Of a stretch of DNA of 64,000 nt, positions 57,369 through 64,000 are shown piece by piece (the first letter of the stretch is position 1; every line of letters begins with the position of its first letter). The stretch lies in contig CP018227.1 in NCBI GenBank assembly GCA_016865035.1, positions 1,334,001 through 1,398,000 of the forward strand, in the 5' to 3' direction. The position numbers were made by a program, and so were the translations under genes. The notes under the pieces were generated by a model. The model ran no database searches. It saw only the letters and a list, made by a program, of their open reading frames with translations, and was not told the DNA's origin. The stretch is from Kordiimonadales bacterium IMCC3096 (lineage in GTDB: Bacteria > Pseudomonadota > Alphaproteobacteria > Minwuiales > Minwuiaceae).

Positions 57369-59267
57369 TCAGATATCGTTGCGTCCGTTGATGAACCGGA
57401 CAAAGCGGGCGGTGGTCAGGCCCCGGCTGAGGGCAAGGTTGAGAGTCCTGTCGTCAGCTTCACTGATGTCGCGATCATCGGCCGGCATGTTTCGCACGGC
57501 TTCCTGGAGCCGGTCGAAATCCAGGTACCTGGAGACCAGTGGATCCGTGGAAAGCCACTCCAGCTCCGAGAGGATGGCGTCCCGCCGAGGACGCACCCGG
57601 CTTGCCCAGTCAGCGGCCTGACGGCCCTTCCGCCGTTCGTCGAGCACCATCGCGGGCACCTTGCCCCGCAGCATCCGACGGGCGAGCCAGCGGCTGCGAC
57701 CCAGGTTCAGGTACTGCTCCGTGGGGATGGCGAAACAGTACTCCAGCAGCGCGCGGTAGCGTGTCGGATCACGACTGGGAATACCGTGCAGCCGATCAAG
57801 CGCATAGGACATGTCCCCGGTTTCGTTTGCCGCATTTCCCGAAGACCTCGTGCGGAAATCAAGTACCGAAGTCACGGGAGAAAAATCCGGATCGAACCCA
57901 AGCTGCCGCGCACGGCTTTCGACAGCCATGTCCCTCGCGAACTCTGCATTGAGCGGTGACCAGGTATCGAACGGCGATTCCTCCAGCTTGCCGAACCGGC
58001 GCCGAATTCGCCGCTGCAGGCCTGCCGGCAGGAATGGCAGGACCGATTCCCGTGCAACGCGCAGCGGCAGCTTGCCGACCGGGCCGCCGTGCCAGAGTTC
58101 CCTGGCCAGACGCACCAGCCGCGCCTGCCGGAGCAGGTCCTGCAGCATGCCGCGGCCATGATAGCTGAAGGTGAGGTTGCCCATGTTGCCGGTCAGGTGA
58201 ACATCGGCACCGGCTTCCCTGGCCGCCGCCCGCACGTCGTGCACCCAGTGCAGGTTCGCGCCGTTGCGCGGCGCGGTCATTGCCGTTTCGAACAGCTCGC
58301 GCTGAAAATGGGAAAGGTCGCGGTCCCCGGAGGTGATCCAGGCCGGACGAAGTTCGGGGTACATCGCTGCCAGCGCCTCGACATGCGGGCGTTCGTTCAC
58401 CATGGCGTCCGGGTTCGGCGGAACCCAACCTGGCTCTGGCACCGATGTGAATGACAACAGGGGCTGCCCCGGTCGCCCGAGCATCGTGTATGCCGCGACA
58501 GCCTGAGAATCCAGTCCCCCCGAGAGACTGACAGCCGGGCGCTCGAAACCCTCCAGCGCTGCTTCCGTCGCCTCCCGAAAGAGGGCATCGGCGGCTTCGA
58601 CATAGTCACTGTCGCGTTTCAGGCGAACCGGCGGAATGTCCTCGATCCGAAAGAAGCAGGTCTCGGTGACGCCGTCCGGCGTGAACCACGCCCGGGTGCC
58701 GCGGGGCAACCTTGTCACCCCCCTGAACCAGGCCCGCCGTTCCTCCCTGTAGTTCAGATAGAGCGTGTCGGCGATCTTCTGCTCGTCCAGTTCCCGCGCG
58801 ATCTCGCCGGTACTGAAGATTGCCTGCACGGCGGTTGTCGCGATCAGCCGATCCCTGTCCCGCCTGAAATAGAGGGCGGGCGACTTGATCGGACTGCGGG
58901 CGATCCGTACACGCTTGCCATGCGCCTCGACCAGGATGGTCGCGTATTCGCCGGTCAGACGCTGATCCACATCCTCCCCCCAGCGGGCATAGCCGGCGGC
59001 ATAGATCGCGTCATCGCCGGGCGCCTCCACACCAAGTTCCGCGCGGCAACGGGCCCGGTTCTCGATGAAGCCGTAGAGCAGCACCACCGAACCATCGGGC
59101 GTCCTGGCCGGTTCCCGACCCGGCCCGGCGTAGCCGTCACAGACCAGTGCACCATTGTGCACCGTCGCACGCGGCAGAACCTCACCGACCCTGAAAGCGG
59201 GCGCGAACGCGGCGGCGCGGGATTGCACCGCATCCGGGTCGTGCCACAGCGCATAAAGGCCGATCAT
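57369..59267 (-). CDS. Lasso cyclase (asparagine-synthetase-like C protein)
   Basis: A 632-residue macrolactam synthetase that adenylates the core Asp/Glu side chain and closes the ring on the new N-terminus. The C-terminal synthetase domain has the PPi loop L-S-G-G-L-D-S-Q-A-V (SGGLDS at 249-254). The N-terminal glutaminase-like domain starts M-I-G-L-Y and lacks the catalytic Cys2, as expected for an enzyme using an amine of the peptide rather than ammonia from glutamine. The start at 59267 has a GGAGAC site. It is convergent with the sulfotransferase gene, 12 bp apart. Confidence 0.9.
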   Translation of the reverse strand: MIGLYALWHDPDAVQSRAAAFAPAFRVGEVLPRATVHNGALVCDGYAGPGREPARTPDGSVVLLYGFIENRARCRAELGVEAPGDDAIYAAGYARWGEDVDQRLTGEYATILVEAHGKRVRIARSPIKSPALYFRRDRDRLIATTAVQAIFSTGEIARELDEQKIADTLYLNYREERRAWFRGVTRLPRGTRAWFTPDGVTETCFFRIEDIPPVRLKRDSDYVEAADALFREATEAALEGFERPAVSLSGGLDSQAVAAYTMLGRPGQPLLSFTSVPEPGWVPPNPDAMVNERPHVEALAAMYPELRPAWITSGDRDLSHFQRELFETAMTAPRNGANLHWVHDVRAAAREAGADVHLTGNMGNLTFSYHGRGMLQDLLRQARLVRLARELWHGGPVGKLPLRVARESVLPFLPAGLQRRIRRRFGKLEESPFDTWSPLNAEFARDMAVESRARQLGFDPDFSPVTSVLDFRTRSSGNAANETGDMSYALDRLHGIPSRDPTRYRALLEYCFAIPTEQYLNLGRSRWLARRMLRGKVPAMVLDERRKGRQAADWASRVRPRRDAILSELEWLSTDPLVSRYLDFDRLQEAVRNMPADDRDISEADDRTLNLALSRGLTTARFVRFINGRNDI

Positions 59268-59415
59268 CAATGTCTCCGTCGCTACCTTTCGCCGGGACGG
59301 CAGCATCACGTCCCGCGGCCGACCGGGAACGCCAGAGACGCTCCCGGACGGCTCAGGCTCTTATGGCGCTTGCGGGTATGCTTCTCAAGCCCGGCGCACG
59401 CGCCAGGATCGCGGA

Positions 59416-59844
59416 CTACTTCGCAAACAGCTTGCCGATATCGGCGAAAGCCTTCATCTCGACGGCGTTGCCGCTGGGATCCTTGAAGAACATGGTTGCC
59501 TGCTCGCCCGGTTCGCCCCTGAAGCGAATGTAGGGATCGATGACGAAGTCGACGCCCGCGCCCTGCAGCTTCTCCGCCACGGCCTTCCACTGGTCCATCG
59601 GCAGGACAACGCCGAAGTGCCGCACCGGCACGCCGTGCCCGTCAACGGCATTGGTCGCCGCTTCCCCGGTCTCGTCCGGCGCCAGATGCGCCACGATCTG
59701 GTGGCCGTAGAAGTTGAAGTCGATCCAGTCATCGGAACTGCGCCCCTCCGGACAGCCGAGCAGGTCACCGTAGAAGCTGCGGGCTGCCGCCAGGTCATGA
59801 ACCGGGAAGGCGAGATGGAACGGGCTGAGGGGCGCTTCGGTCAC
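59416..59844 (-). CDS. VOC-family (glyoxalase/bleomycin-resistance fold) protein
   Basis: A 142-residue protein of two beta-alpha-beta-beta-beta modules. It opens [18 protein letters not shown], and later has R-H-F-G-V-V-L-P and [13 protein letters not shown]. Candidate metal ligands are H (start of module 1), H of R-H-F-G, and E of V-E-M-K. Likely a dioxygenase or lyase-type enzyme; substrate unknown. It sits between the lasso cyclase and the sox regulator, with no sign of belonging to either. Confidence 0.82.
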   Translation of the reverse strand: MTEAPLSPFHLAFPVHDLAAARSFYGDLLGCPEGRSSDDWIDFNFYGHQIVAHLAPDETGEAATNAVDGHGVPVRHFGVVLPMDQWKAVAEKLQGAGVDFVIDPYIRFRGEPGEQATMFFKDPSGNAVEMKAFADIGKLFAK

Positions 59845-59921
59845 GGACGGTCTCCATCTTTGCGGCGGTCCGGCAGGCTACAGCATGCGGGCGGTTCAGC
59901 GGAAGCCGTACTGCGTGATAC

Positions 59922-60254
59922 CTACCTGGCGCAGAACATCTGGTAGACGATTCCGACAACCGCACGGGCCTCGTCACTGGACAGCGAATAATAGACCATC
60001 TTGCCGTCGCGCCGGGCCTTGACGAGACCTTCCGACCGCAGCCGGGCAAGTTGCTGGGAGACACCGGCCTGGCGCTGTTTCAGCAGCTTCTCCAACTCGC
60101 CGACGGACTTCTCGCCTTCGGCGAGTGTGCACAGAATCACCAGGCGGCTCTCGTGCCCGATGGCCTTCAGGAAGGCAGCGGCCCGGCGGGCATTCTCCAT
60201 CAGAGCATCCGTGTCATCTTCCTGCTTCAGCAGGCTGACAATCGACATTGACAA
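59922..60254 (-). CDS. soxR: SoxR/BigR-type ArsR-family persulfide-sensing repressor
   Basis: A 110-residue winged-helix repressor. The H-T-H region is L-L-K-Q-R-Q-A-G-V-S-Q-Q-L-A-R-L. Two cysteines at C42 (L-C-T-L-A-E-G) and C108 (Q-M-F-C-A-R, near the end) match the redox pair that forms a tri- or tetrasulfide link in BigR/SqrR, releasing DNA when reactive sulfur is present. It represses sox genes in related bacteria. The probable operator is the 16-bp palindrome before soxX. It lies 5 bp downstream of soxS. Confidence 0.9.
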   Translation of the reverse strand: MSMSIVSLLKQEDDTDALMENARRAAAFLKAIGHESRLVILCTLAEGEKSVGELEKLLKQRQAGVSQQLARLRSEGLVKARRDGKMVYYSLSSDEARAVVGIVYQMFCAR

Positions 60255-60259
60255 TCCCT

Positions 60260-60631
60260 TCAGCCTTGTGGCGGCAGTCTCTGCATCAACTGGTCCAGCA
60301 GTCCCCAGAAGAAATCCTCGCCCGGGTAGCCGCGAATGCGTCCGACCTCCTGCCCGTTGTGTATCAGCACGAAGGTAGGGGTGAATCGCGATCCTTCAAT
60401 ATGAGCCAAGTCATCGGGCATGGGATCGTGAATGTCCACGCGGCGGATCGGCGCGCGTTTGCCCTCTGCTGTCAGGGGGTAGATGGGCCCGATCTCACTG
60501 AACCAGGCCGCGCACCATTCGCAGTTCTGCTGCTCGAACATCACGAGCGCAGTCCGTGGTTCACCCGCGTGGGACAGGGGGGCGACCAGCAGACCGGCAA
60601 ACAACACAATTGACGCAAGCAGTGCTTTCAT
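60260..60631 (-). CDS. soxS: SoxS/SoxW periplasmic thioredoxin
   Basis: A 123-residue periplasmic thioredoxin-like protein with a signal peptide (residues 1-22, ending S-H-A). The redox site is E-Q-Q-N-C-E-W-C-A-A-W and the conserved T-P-T-F-V-L-I-H supplies the cis-proline. SoxS receives electrons from SoxV and reactivates SoxYZ. The start at 60631 gives a proper signal peptide; the longer frame does not. First gene of the soxS-soxR operon, divergent from soxV. Confidence 0.88.
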   Translation of the reverse strand: MKALLASIVLFAGLLVAPLSHAGEPRTALVMFEQQNCEWCAAWFSEIGPIYPLTAEGKRAPIRRVDIHDPMPDDLAHIEGSRFTPTFVLIHNGQEVGRIRGYPGEDFFWGLLDQLMQRLPPQG

Positions 60632-60674
60632 GCGCCATACATAGGATAACTGGAATATTTGGGCAAATGGTGTG

Positions 60675-61409
60675 ATGGAATTCGATATCACGATCAGCGG
60701 CGCGCTGCTGGCAGGGCTGCTTTCCTTCCTCTCACCCTGCGTTCTGCCGCTGGTACCACCATACCTCTGCTATCTTGCTGGAATAAGCTTCGAACAGCTC
60801 AGCAGCGGCACCGACACGGTCGACCGCCGCCAGATCATCGCCAAGGCAATCCTCTTCGTGCTCGGCTTTTCCACCGTGTTCGTCGCCCTGGGTGCGACAG
60901 CCAGCACCATCGGCAGCGCCGTATCCGAATATTTCGGCATTCTTGCGATCGTGGCTGGCGTCGTGCTGATCCTCATGGGGGCGCACTTCATGGGAATCTT
61001 CCGCATCGGCCTGTTGTTCCGGGAAGTCCGCTACCATGCCGGCGGCACCAGGGCAGGTTGGCTGGGCGCCTATTTCGTAGGCCTGGCGTTCGCCTTCGGG
61101 TGGACGCCCTGCGTCGGTCCGGTGCTGGCCGGAATCCTGTTCATGGCCGGGGCCGAGGACTCGATGTCACGCGGCGCGCTTCTGCTCGCCGCCTATGCGG
61201 CAGGTATCGGCATCCCCTTCCTGCTGGCGGCGATATTCTCCTCCGCGTTCCTCGGCTTCATGGCCCGGTTCCGAAAGAACCTCGGACTGGTGGAGAAGAT
61301 GATGGGCGGTCTGCTGATCGTCACCGGATTCCTGATCATGACCGGATCGATGAACGAGCTTGGTTTCTGGATGCAGGAAATGTTTCCCGCACTCGGGGGC
61401 GCAGGCTGA
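60675..61409 (+). CDS. soxV: SoxV/CcdA membrane thiol-disulfide transporter
   Basis: A 244-residue inner-membrane protein with six helices. The redox cysteines lie in F-L-S-P-C-V-L-P-L-V (near residue 22) and G-W-T-P-C-V-G-P-V-L, the CcdA signatures. It carries reducing power from cytoplasmic thioredoxin to SoxS. The ATG at 60675 follows a GTG one codon earlier. First gene of the divergent sox operon, 43 bp from soxS. Confidence 0.92.
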   Translation: MEFDITISGALLAGLLSFLSPCVLPLVPPYLCYLAGISFEQLSSGTDTVDRRQIIAKAILFVLGFSTVFVALGATASTIGSAVSEYFGILAIVAGVVLILMGAHFMGIFRIGLLFREVRYHAGGTRAGWLGAYFVGLAFAFGWTPCVGPVLAGILFMAGAEDSMSRGALLLAAYAAGIGIPFLLAAIFSSAFLGFMARFRKNLGLVEKMMGGLLIVTGFLIMTGSMNELGFWMQEMFPALGGAG

Positions 61410-61434
61410 TCCGACGGTTACGGATTGCACATTC

Positions 61435-61450
61435 AAATATTGCAATATTT
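61435..61450. promoter_or_regulatory. Probable SoxR operator upstream of soxX
   Basis: A perfect 16-bp palindrome AAATATTGCAATATTT stands in a local AT-rich stretch 100 bp before soxX and 25 bp after soxV. Similar half-sites (AATATTT, 60653-60659) occur in the soxS-soxV divergent region. ArsR/BigR-type repressors bind AT-rich palindromes of this size, and the soxR gene is adjacent. Binding is not proven. Confidence 0.6.
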
Positions 61451-61549
61451 ATTTTGATTTCATTCCGCCGTTCGCGTATTCCTGAAGACATAAGCAACAA
61501 GAAGCGGAGTGACCGATCCATACGGTTACCCGGGATCAGGGAGGGACAA

Positions 61550-62017
61550 GTGAAAGCATCCGTCTATGTCATTTCGGCGCTTGCAGCCGGCGCGTTCACG
61601 GTTTCGGCCGTGGCCGGTGAGGTCACGGCGCCATCGCAGGTGATGGTGAACGATGAGTTCGCGGTCGAGAAATCACTGACCGGCACACCCGGCGATGTTG
61701 CCGCGGGCCGTGACTGGTTTGCCAACCGCAAGCTGGGCAACTGCCTGGCCTGTCACCAGAACGCGGATCAGGCCTCGGAACCGTTTCACGGTGAAGTCGG
61801 CCCCACCCTGGATGGTGCCGGCGACCGCTGGGAACCGGCCCAGCTGCGCGCGATCATCTCCAACCCGAAGAAGATTTTCGGTGACCAGACGATCATGCCT
61901 GCCTTCTACAGCGACAGGACCGGCACCCGTACGGCCAAGAAGTTCGCGGGCACGACGATCCTGACTGCACAGCAGGTCGAGGACATCATCGCCTATGTCT
62001 CGACCCTCAAGGAATAG
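61550..62017 (+). CDS. soxX: SoxX cytochrome c
   Basis: Monohaem c-type cytochrome subunit of SoxXA, which attaches thiosulfate to SoxYZ. The 155-residue precursor starts with GTG at 61550 behind a GGGAGGG site. Signal peptide residues 1-22 (A-V-A-G). Haem site C65-L-A-C-H69, and M116 in T-I-M-P-A-F-Y as the axial ligand. The open frame extends far upstream through soxV, which is a shadow. Adjacent soxY starts 26 bp later. Confidence 0.93.
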   Translation: MKASVYVISALAAGAFTVSAVAGEVTAPSQVMVNDEFAVEKSLTGTPGDVAAGRDWFANRKLGNCLACHQNADQASEPFHGEVGPTLDGAGDRWEPAQLRAIISNPKKIFGDQTIMPAFYSDRTGTRTAKKFAGTTILTAQQVEDIIAYVSTLKE

Positions 62018-62042
62018 CCACAGCCCGAAGGAGGTTTCAGCC

Positions 62043-62492
62043 ATGAAACTCAATCGCAGAGAAGCGCTGGCATTGGGCGCAGGTGCCCTGTTTGTCACCC
62101 TCACGCCCTTCAGGGGCGGCGCGCTCGCCAACACCACTGATGAGGAAATCAAGGCCTTCACCGGCGGTGCGACAGTCATGGAAGACGATGTCGTTTCACT
62201 GACGGCACCGGAGATCGCGGAGAACGGCAATACCGTGCCGATCGGCGTCAGCATCGACAGCCCGATGACTGCCGACAACTACGTCAAGCGGGTACGCATT
62301 CTGGCTGACGGCAATCCGCGTCCCGCCGTTGCCACCATGCACTTCAGCCCGTTGAGCGGCTCCGCCGAGGCCAACACCCGCATGCGCCTGGCAAAGACAC
62401 AGAACATCATCGCAATCGCCGAGCTGTCCGACGGGACCTATCACATGGCCAAGGCTGCCGTGAAGGTCACCATCGGCGGCTGCGGCGGCTGA
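62043..62492 (+). CDS. soxY: SoxY sulfur carrier protein
   Basis: A 149-residue carrier. It has a twin-arginine signal (K-L-N-R-R-E-A-L-A-L) and ends with the swinging arm T-I-G-G-C-G-G, whose cysteine carries thiosulfate-derived sulfur. Exported folded, with SoxZ, by Tat. The start at 62043 has a strong GGAGG site. It is the substrate of SoxXA, SoxB and SoxCD. Confidence 0.95.
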   Translation: MKLNRREALALGAGALFVTLTPFRGGALANTTDEEIKAFTGGATVMEDDVVSLTAPEIAENGNTVPIGVSIDSPMTADNYVKRVRILADGNPRPAVATMHFSPLSGSAEANTRMRLAKTQNIIAIAELSDGTYHMAKAAVKVTIGGCGG

Positions 62493-62510
62493 TCAGGGGA
62501 GAACCAGGAA

Positions 62511-62837
62511 ATGGCAAAGTCAAAACCCCGCGTGAAGGTTCCGAAGACCGCCACGGTGGGCGAGGTCATCACCATCAAGACCCTGATCTCGCACAAGATG
62601 GAATCCGGCCTGCGCAAGGGCAAGGACGGCAACCTGATCCCGCGGCAGATCATCAACAAGTTCACCGCCGAGTTCGAGGGCCAGCAGATCTTCGCTGTCG
62701 ATATCGATCCGGCGATCTCCGCCAATCCGTTCCTGGAGTTCACCATGAAAGTGCCGGGTCCGGGGGAGTTCACCTTCACCTGGGTGGATGATGACGGCTC
62801 CGTCTACACCACGAAGTCCAAGCTCAAGATCGGCTGA
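62511..62837 (+). CDS. soxZ: SoxZ
   Basis: A 108-residue partner of SoxY with no own signal, co-exported with it. It has the beta-sandwich family sequence: K-V-P-K-T-A-T-V-G-E-V-I-T-I-K-T-L, H-K-M-E-S-G-L-R, and F-T-F-T-W-V-D-D-D-G. It starts 18 bp after soxY. Holds the SoxY arm in the reactive complex. Confidence 0.95.
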   Translation: MAKSKPRVKVPKTATVGEVITIKTLISHKMESGLRKGKDGNLIPRQIINKFTAEFEGQQIFAVDIDPAISANPFLEFTMKVPGPGEFTFTWVDDDGSVYTTKSKLKIG

Positions 62838-62870
62838 AGACCGGTCCGGACTGTTCAGGGAGGAAACAAC

Positions 62871-63695
62871 ATGAAGAAGATCCTGACCGCAGGCGCGGTG
62901 ATTCTGATGGCGACGCTGGCGATGCCGGCGCACGCCGAACTGGATACCGACAAGCTGAAAGGCGTGAAGCCCACGGCCGAAAACCATCCGCTCGAGAAGA
63001 TCATCTCCGGCTATGAGTTCCGCAACAAGGAAACCCAGATGCTGCAGGACGATGATTTCGACAATCCGGCATACATCTGGGTCGATGCGGGTGAGGAACT
63101 CTGGTCGACCGCCGATGGCGCGGCGGGCAAGTCGTGTGCGGACTGCCATGGCGATGCGACCACGAGCATGAAGGGCGTCAAGGCTTCCTACCCGAAGTGG
63201 AACGAGGCCAAGGGCAAGCCGATGACGCTGCAGCAGCAGGTCAATGACTGCCGCACCGAGCGGATGCAGGCCGATGAATGGGGCTGGGAGTCGGACGAGA
63301 TGCTTGGCATGGCCGCCTATGTTGCCAGCCAGTCCCGCGGCATGCCGGTTGCGGTGAAGACCGACGGTCAGATGACCCCCTGGTTCGAGAAGGGCAAGGA
63401 CATCTATTACACCCGTGTCGGTCAGCTCGACATGTCCTGCGCCAACTGTCACGAGGACAATTACGGCAAGAACATCCGCGCCGACATGCTCAGCCAGGGC
63501 CAGATCAACGGCTTTCCGACCTATCGCCTGAAATGGCAGAAGCTCGGCTCCGTGCATCGCCGCTTCAAGGGCTGCATGAAGAACATCCGTGCCAAGCCCT
63601 TTGATGTCGGATCGGACGAGTTCGTGGCGCTGGAGCTCTATGTGGCGTGGCGCGGTCAGAACCTGCCGGTCGAGTCACCCGCGGTCCGTCAGTAG
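62871..63695 (+). CDS. soxA: SoxA dihaem cytochrome c
   Basis: A 274-residue precursor with a signal peptide (1-22, P-A-H-A). Haem sites are C89-A-D-C-H93 and C190-A-N-C-H194. C235 in R-F-K-G-C-M-K-N-I-R is the active-site cysteine that becomes persulfurated. Two haems make this the dihaem SoxA type. It forms SoxXA with the soxX product and starts 33 bp after soxZ. A hairpin follows before soxB. Confidence 0.95.
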   Translation: MKKILTAGAVILMATLAMPAHAELDTDKLKGVKPTAENHPLEKIISGYEFRNKETQMLQDDDFDNPAYIWVDAGEELWSTADGAAGKSCADCHGDATTSMKGVKASYPKWNEAKGKPMTLQQQVNDCRTERMQADEWGWESDEMLGMAAYVASQSRGMPVAVKTDGQMTPWFEKGKDIYYTRVGQLDMSCANCHEDNYGKNIRADMLSQGQINGFPTYRLKWQKLGSVHRRFKGCMKNIRAKPFDVGSDEFVALELYVAWRGQNLPVESPAVRQ

Positions 63696-63741
63696 CCTTC
63701 TTCCCCGCGGTCGGCACAAAGCTGCGCCGACCACCTCTTGA

Positions 63742-63771
63742 GGGCTCCGGATCGAATGCGATTCGGAGCCC
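63742..63771 (+). terminator. Hairpin between soxA and soxB
   Basis: GGGCTCCGGATCG (63742-63754) pairs with CGATTCGGAGCCC (63759-63771), 13 pairs with one G-T wobble and a four-base loop, followed by TTCCTGT. It could terminate partly or stabilise the upstream mRNA so that the carriers are made in excess over SoxB. A second weaker stem (GGTCGGC / GCCGACC) is at 63709-63732. Confidence 0.6.
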
Positions 63772-63807
63772 TTCCTGTCTCAGCCCTCTCGACATCCAGG
63801 TATTGCC

Positions 63808-64000
63808 ATGATCTCACGTCGCGAATTCATCCAGATGGGCATCGCCGCCGGCACCCTGATCGGCGCGGGTTCAAGCTGGACACGCCTTGCCGCACAGCAG
63901 GCGCTGACCCAGGACGACCTGCTGCAGTTCGATCCGCTGGGCAACGTCACGCTGCTGCACATCACCGACTGCCACGCCCAGCTGATGCCCGTCTATTTCC
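63808..64000 (+). CDS. soxB: SoxB thiosulfohydrolase (partial, N-terminus only)
   Basis: The first 64 codons of SoxB. It has a twin-arginine signal (I-S-R-R-E-F-I-Q-M-G) and then the first metallophosphoesterase motif V-T-L-L-H-I-T-D-C-H-A-Q, with D and H of the manganese site. It cleaves sulfate off SoxYZ. The rest lies beyond the right edge; soxCD are not visible. Confidence 0.92.
   Translation, partial: MISRREFIQMGIAAGTLIGAGSSWTRLAAQQALTQDDLLQFDPLGNVTLLHITDCHAQLMPVYF

Overview
The window is about 64 kb of high-GC DNA (roughly 64-65% by eye). It reads as an alphaproteobacterial chromosome, probably Rhodospirillales-like and free-living. This rests on the acidic-tailed TIGR02300-type protein, the overlapping response regulator/sensor kinase pair, the ethylmalonyl-CoA-type hydratase and lyase genes, the branched-chain-type ABC cassette, and a sox cluster with a BigR/SoxR-type repressor. 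No rRNA, tRNA or CRISPR array was seen.

Layout. (1) 1-2.6 kb: the end of an iron-siderophore/heme-type ABC uptake operon (FecCD permease, binding protein, DUF2946-like protein). (2) 2.7-4.3 kb: flavocytochrome c sulfide dehydrogenase (FccAB/SoxEF type), divergent from a small NTF2-like gene. (3) 4.8-7.6 kb: an envelope two-component system with a lipoprotein. (4) 7.7-19.7 kb: structural genes of a T7-like podovirus. Capsid, small head protein, tail tubular A and B and a small internal-type protein lie on the minus strand; tail fibre, fibre accessory proteins and a holin-like protein lie on the plus strand. A carotenoid oxygenase, a metallophosphoesterase and an LLM flavoenzyme sit between the two blocks. 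No portal, terminase, polymerase or integrase is present. (5) 19.8-26.1 kb: an amidohydrolase, an MscS channel, a MaoC hydratase, a HugZ-like protein and two secreted proteins. (6) 26.1-36.6 kb: an aromatic-acid CoA module (FAD hydroxylase, DUF2783, PaaK, PaaI, two enoyl-CoA hydratases) facing an ArsR regulator and a complete LivKHMGF-type transporter. (7) 36.7-43.9 kb: diguanylate cyclase, acidic zinc-ribbon protein, P450, phenylalanine hydroxylase, RecO and ParC. (8) 43.9-47.4 kb: a LysR gene cut short by an AT-rich foreign gene, an acyl-CoA dehydrogenase, a ParE toxin remnant and a CitE-like lyase. (9) 47.5-50.7 kb: PdxY-CueR, a sulfurtransferase with a SoxS-like thiol protein, and a membrane methyltransferase. 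(10) 50.9-59.3 kb: a complete lasso-peptide locus. (11) 59.9-64 kb: the sox thiosulfate-oxidation cluster (soxS-soxR divergent from soxVXYZA and the start of soxB), cut by the window edge.

The most interesting part is region 10. Split B proteins (RRE protein B1, transglutaminase-like B2), a dedicated ABC exporter and an asparagine-synthetase-like cyclase flank a 50-residue precursor gene on the opposite strand. The precursor has a canonical Y-x-x-P-x-L leader and its own sigma70-like promoter. Three tailoring enzymes sit together: an HPr-kinase-like peptide kinase, a nucleotidyltransferase and a PAPS sulfotransferase. The predicted core is very polar, ends in T-T-S-S and has no bulky plug residue, so a phosphorylated and/or sulfated lasso or macrolactam peptide is the natural prediction.

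Sulfur redox recurs across the window (FccAB, Sox, SoxS, a SoxS paralogue, a rhodanese-type sulfurtransferase, a persulfide-sensing repressor). This suggests a facultative sulfur oxidiser that also degrades aromatic acids.
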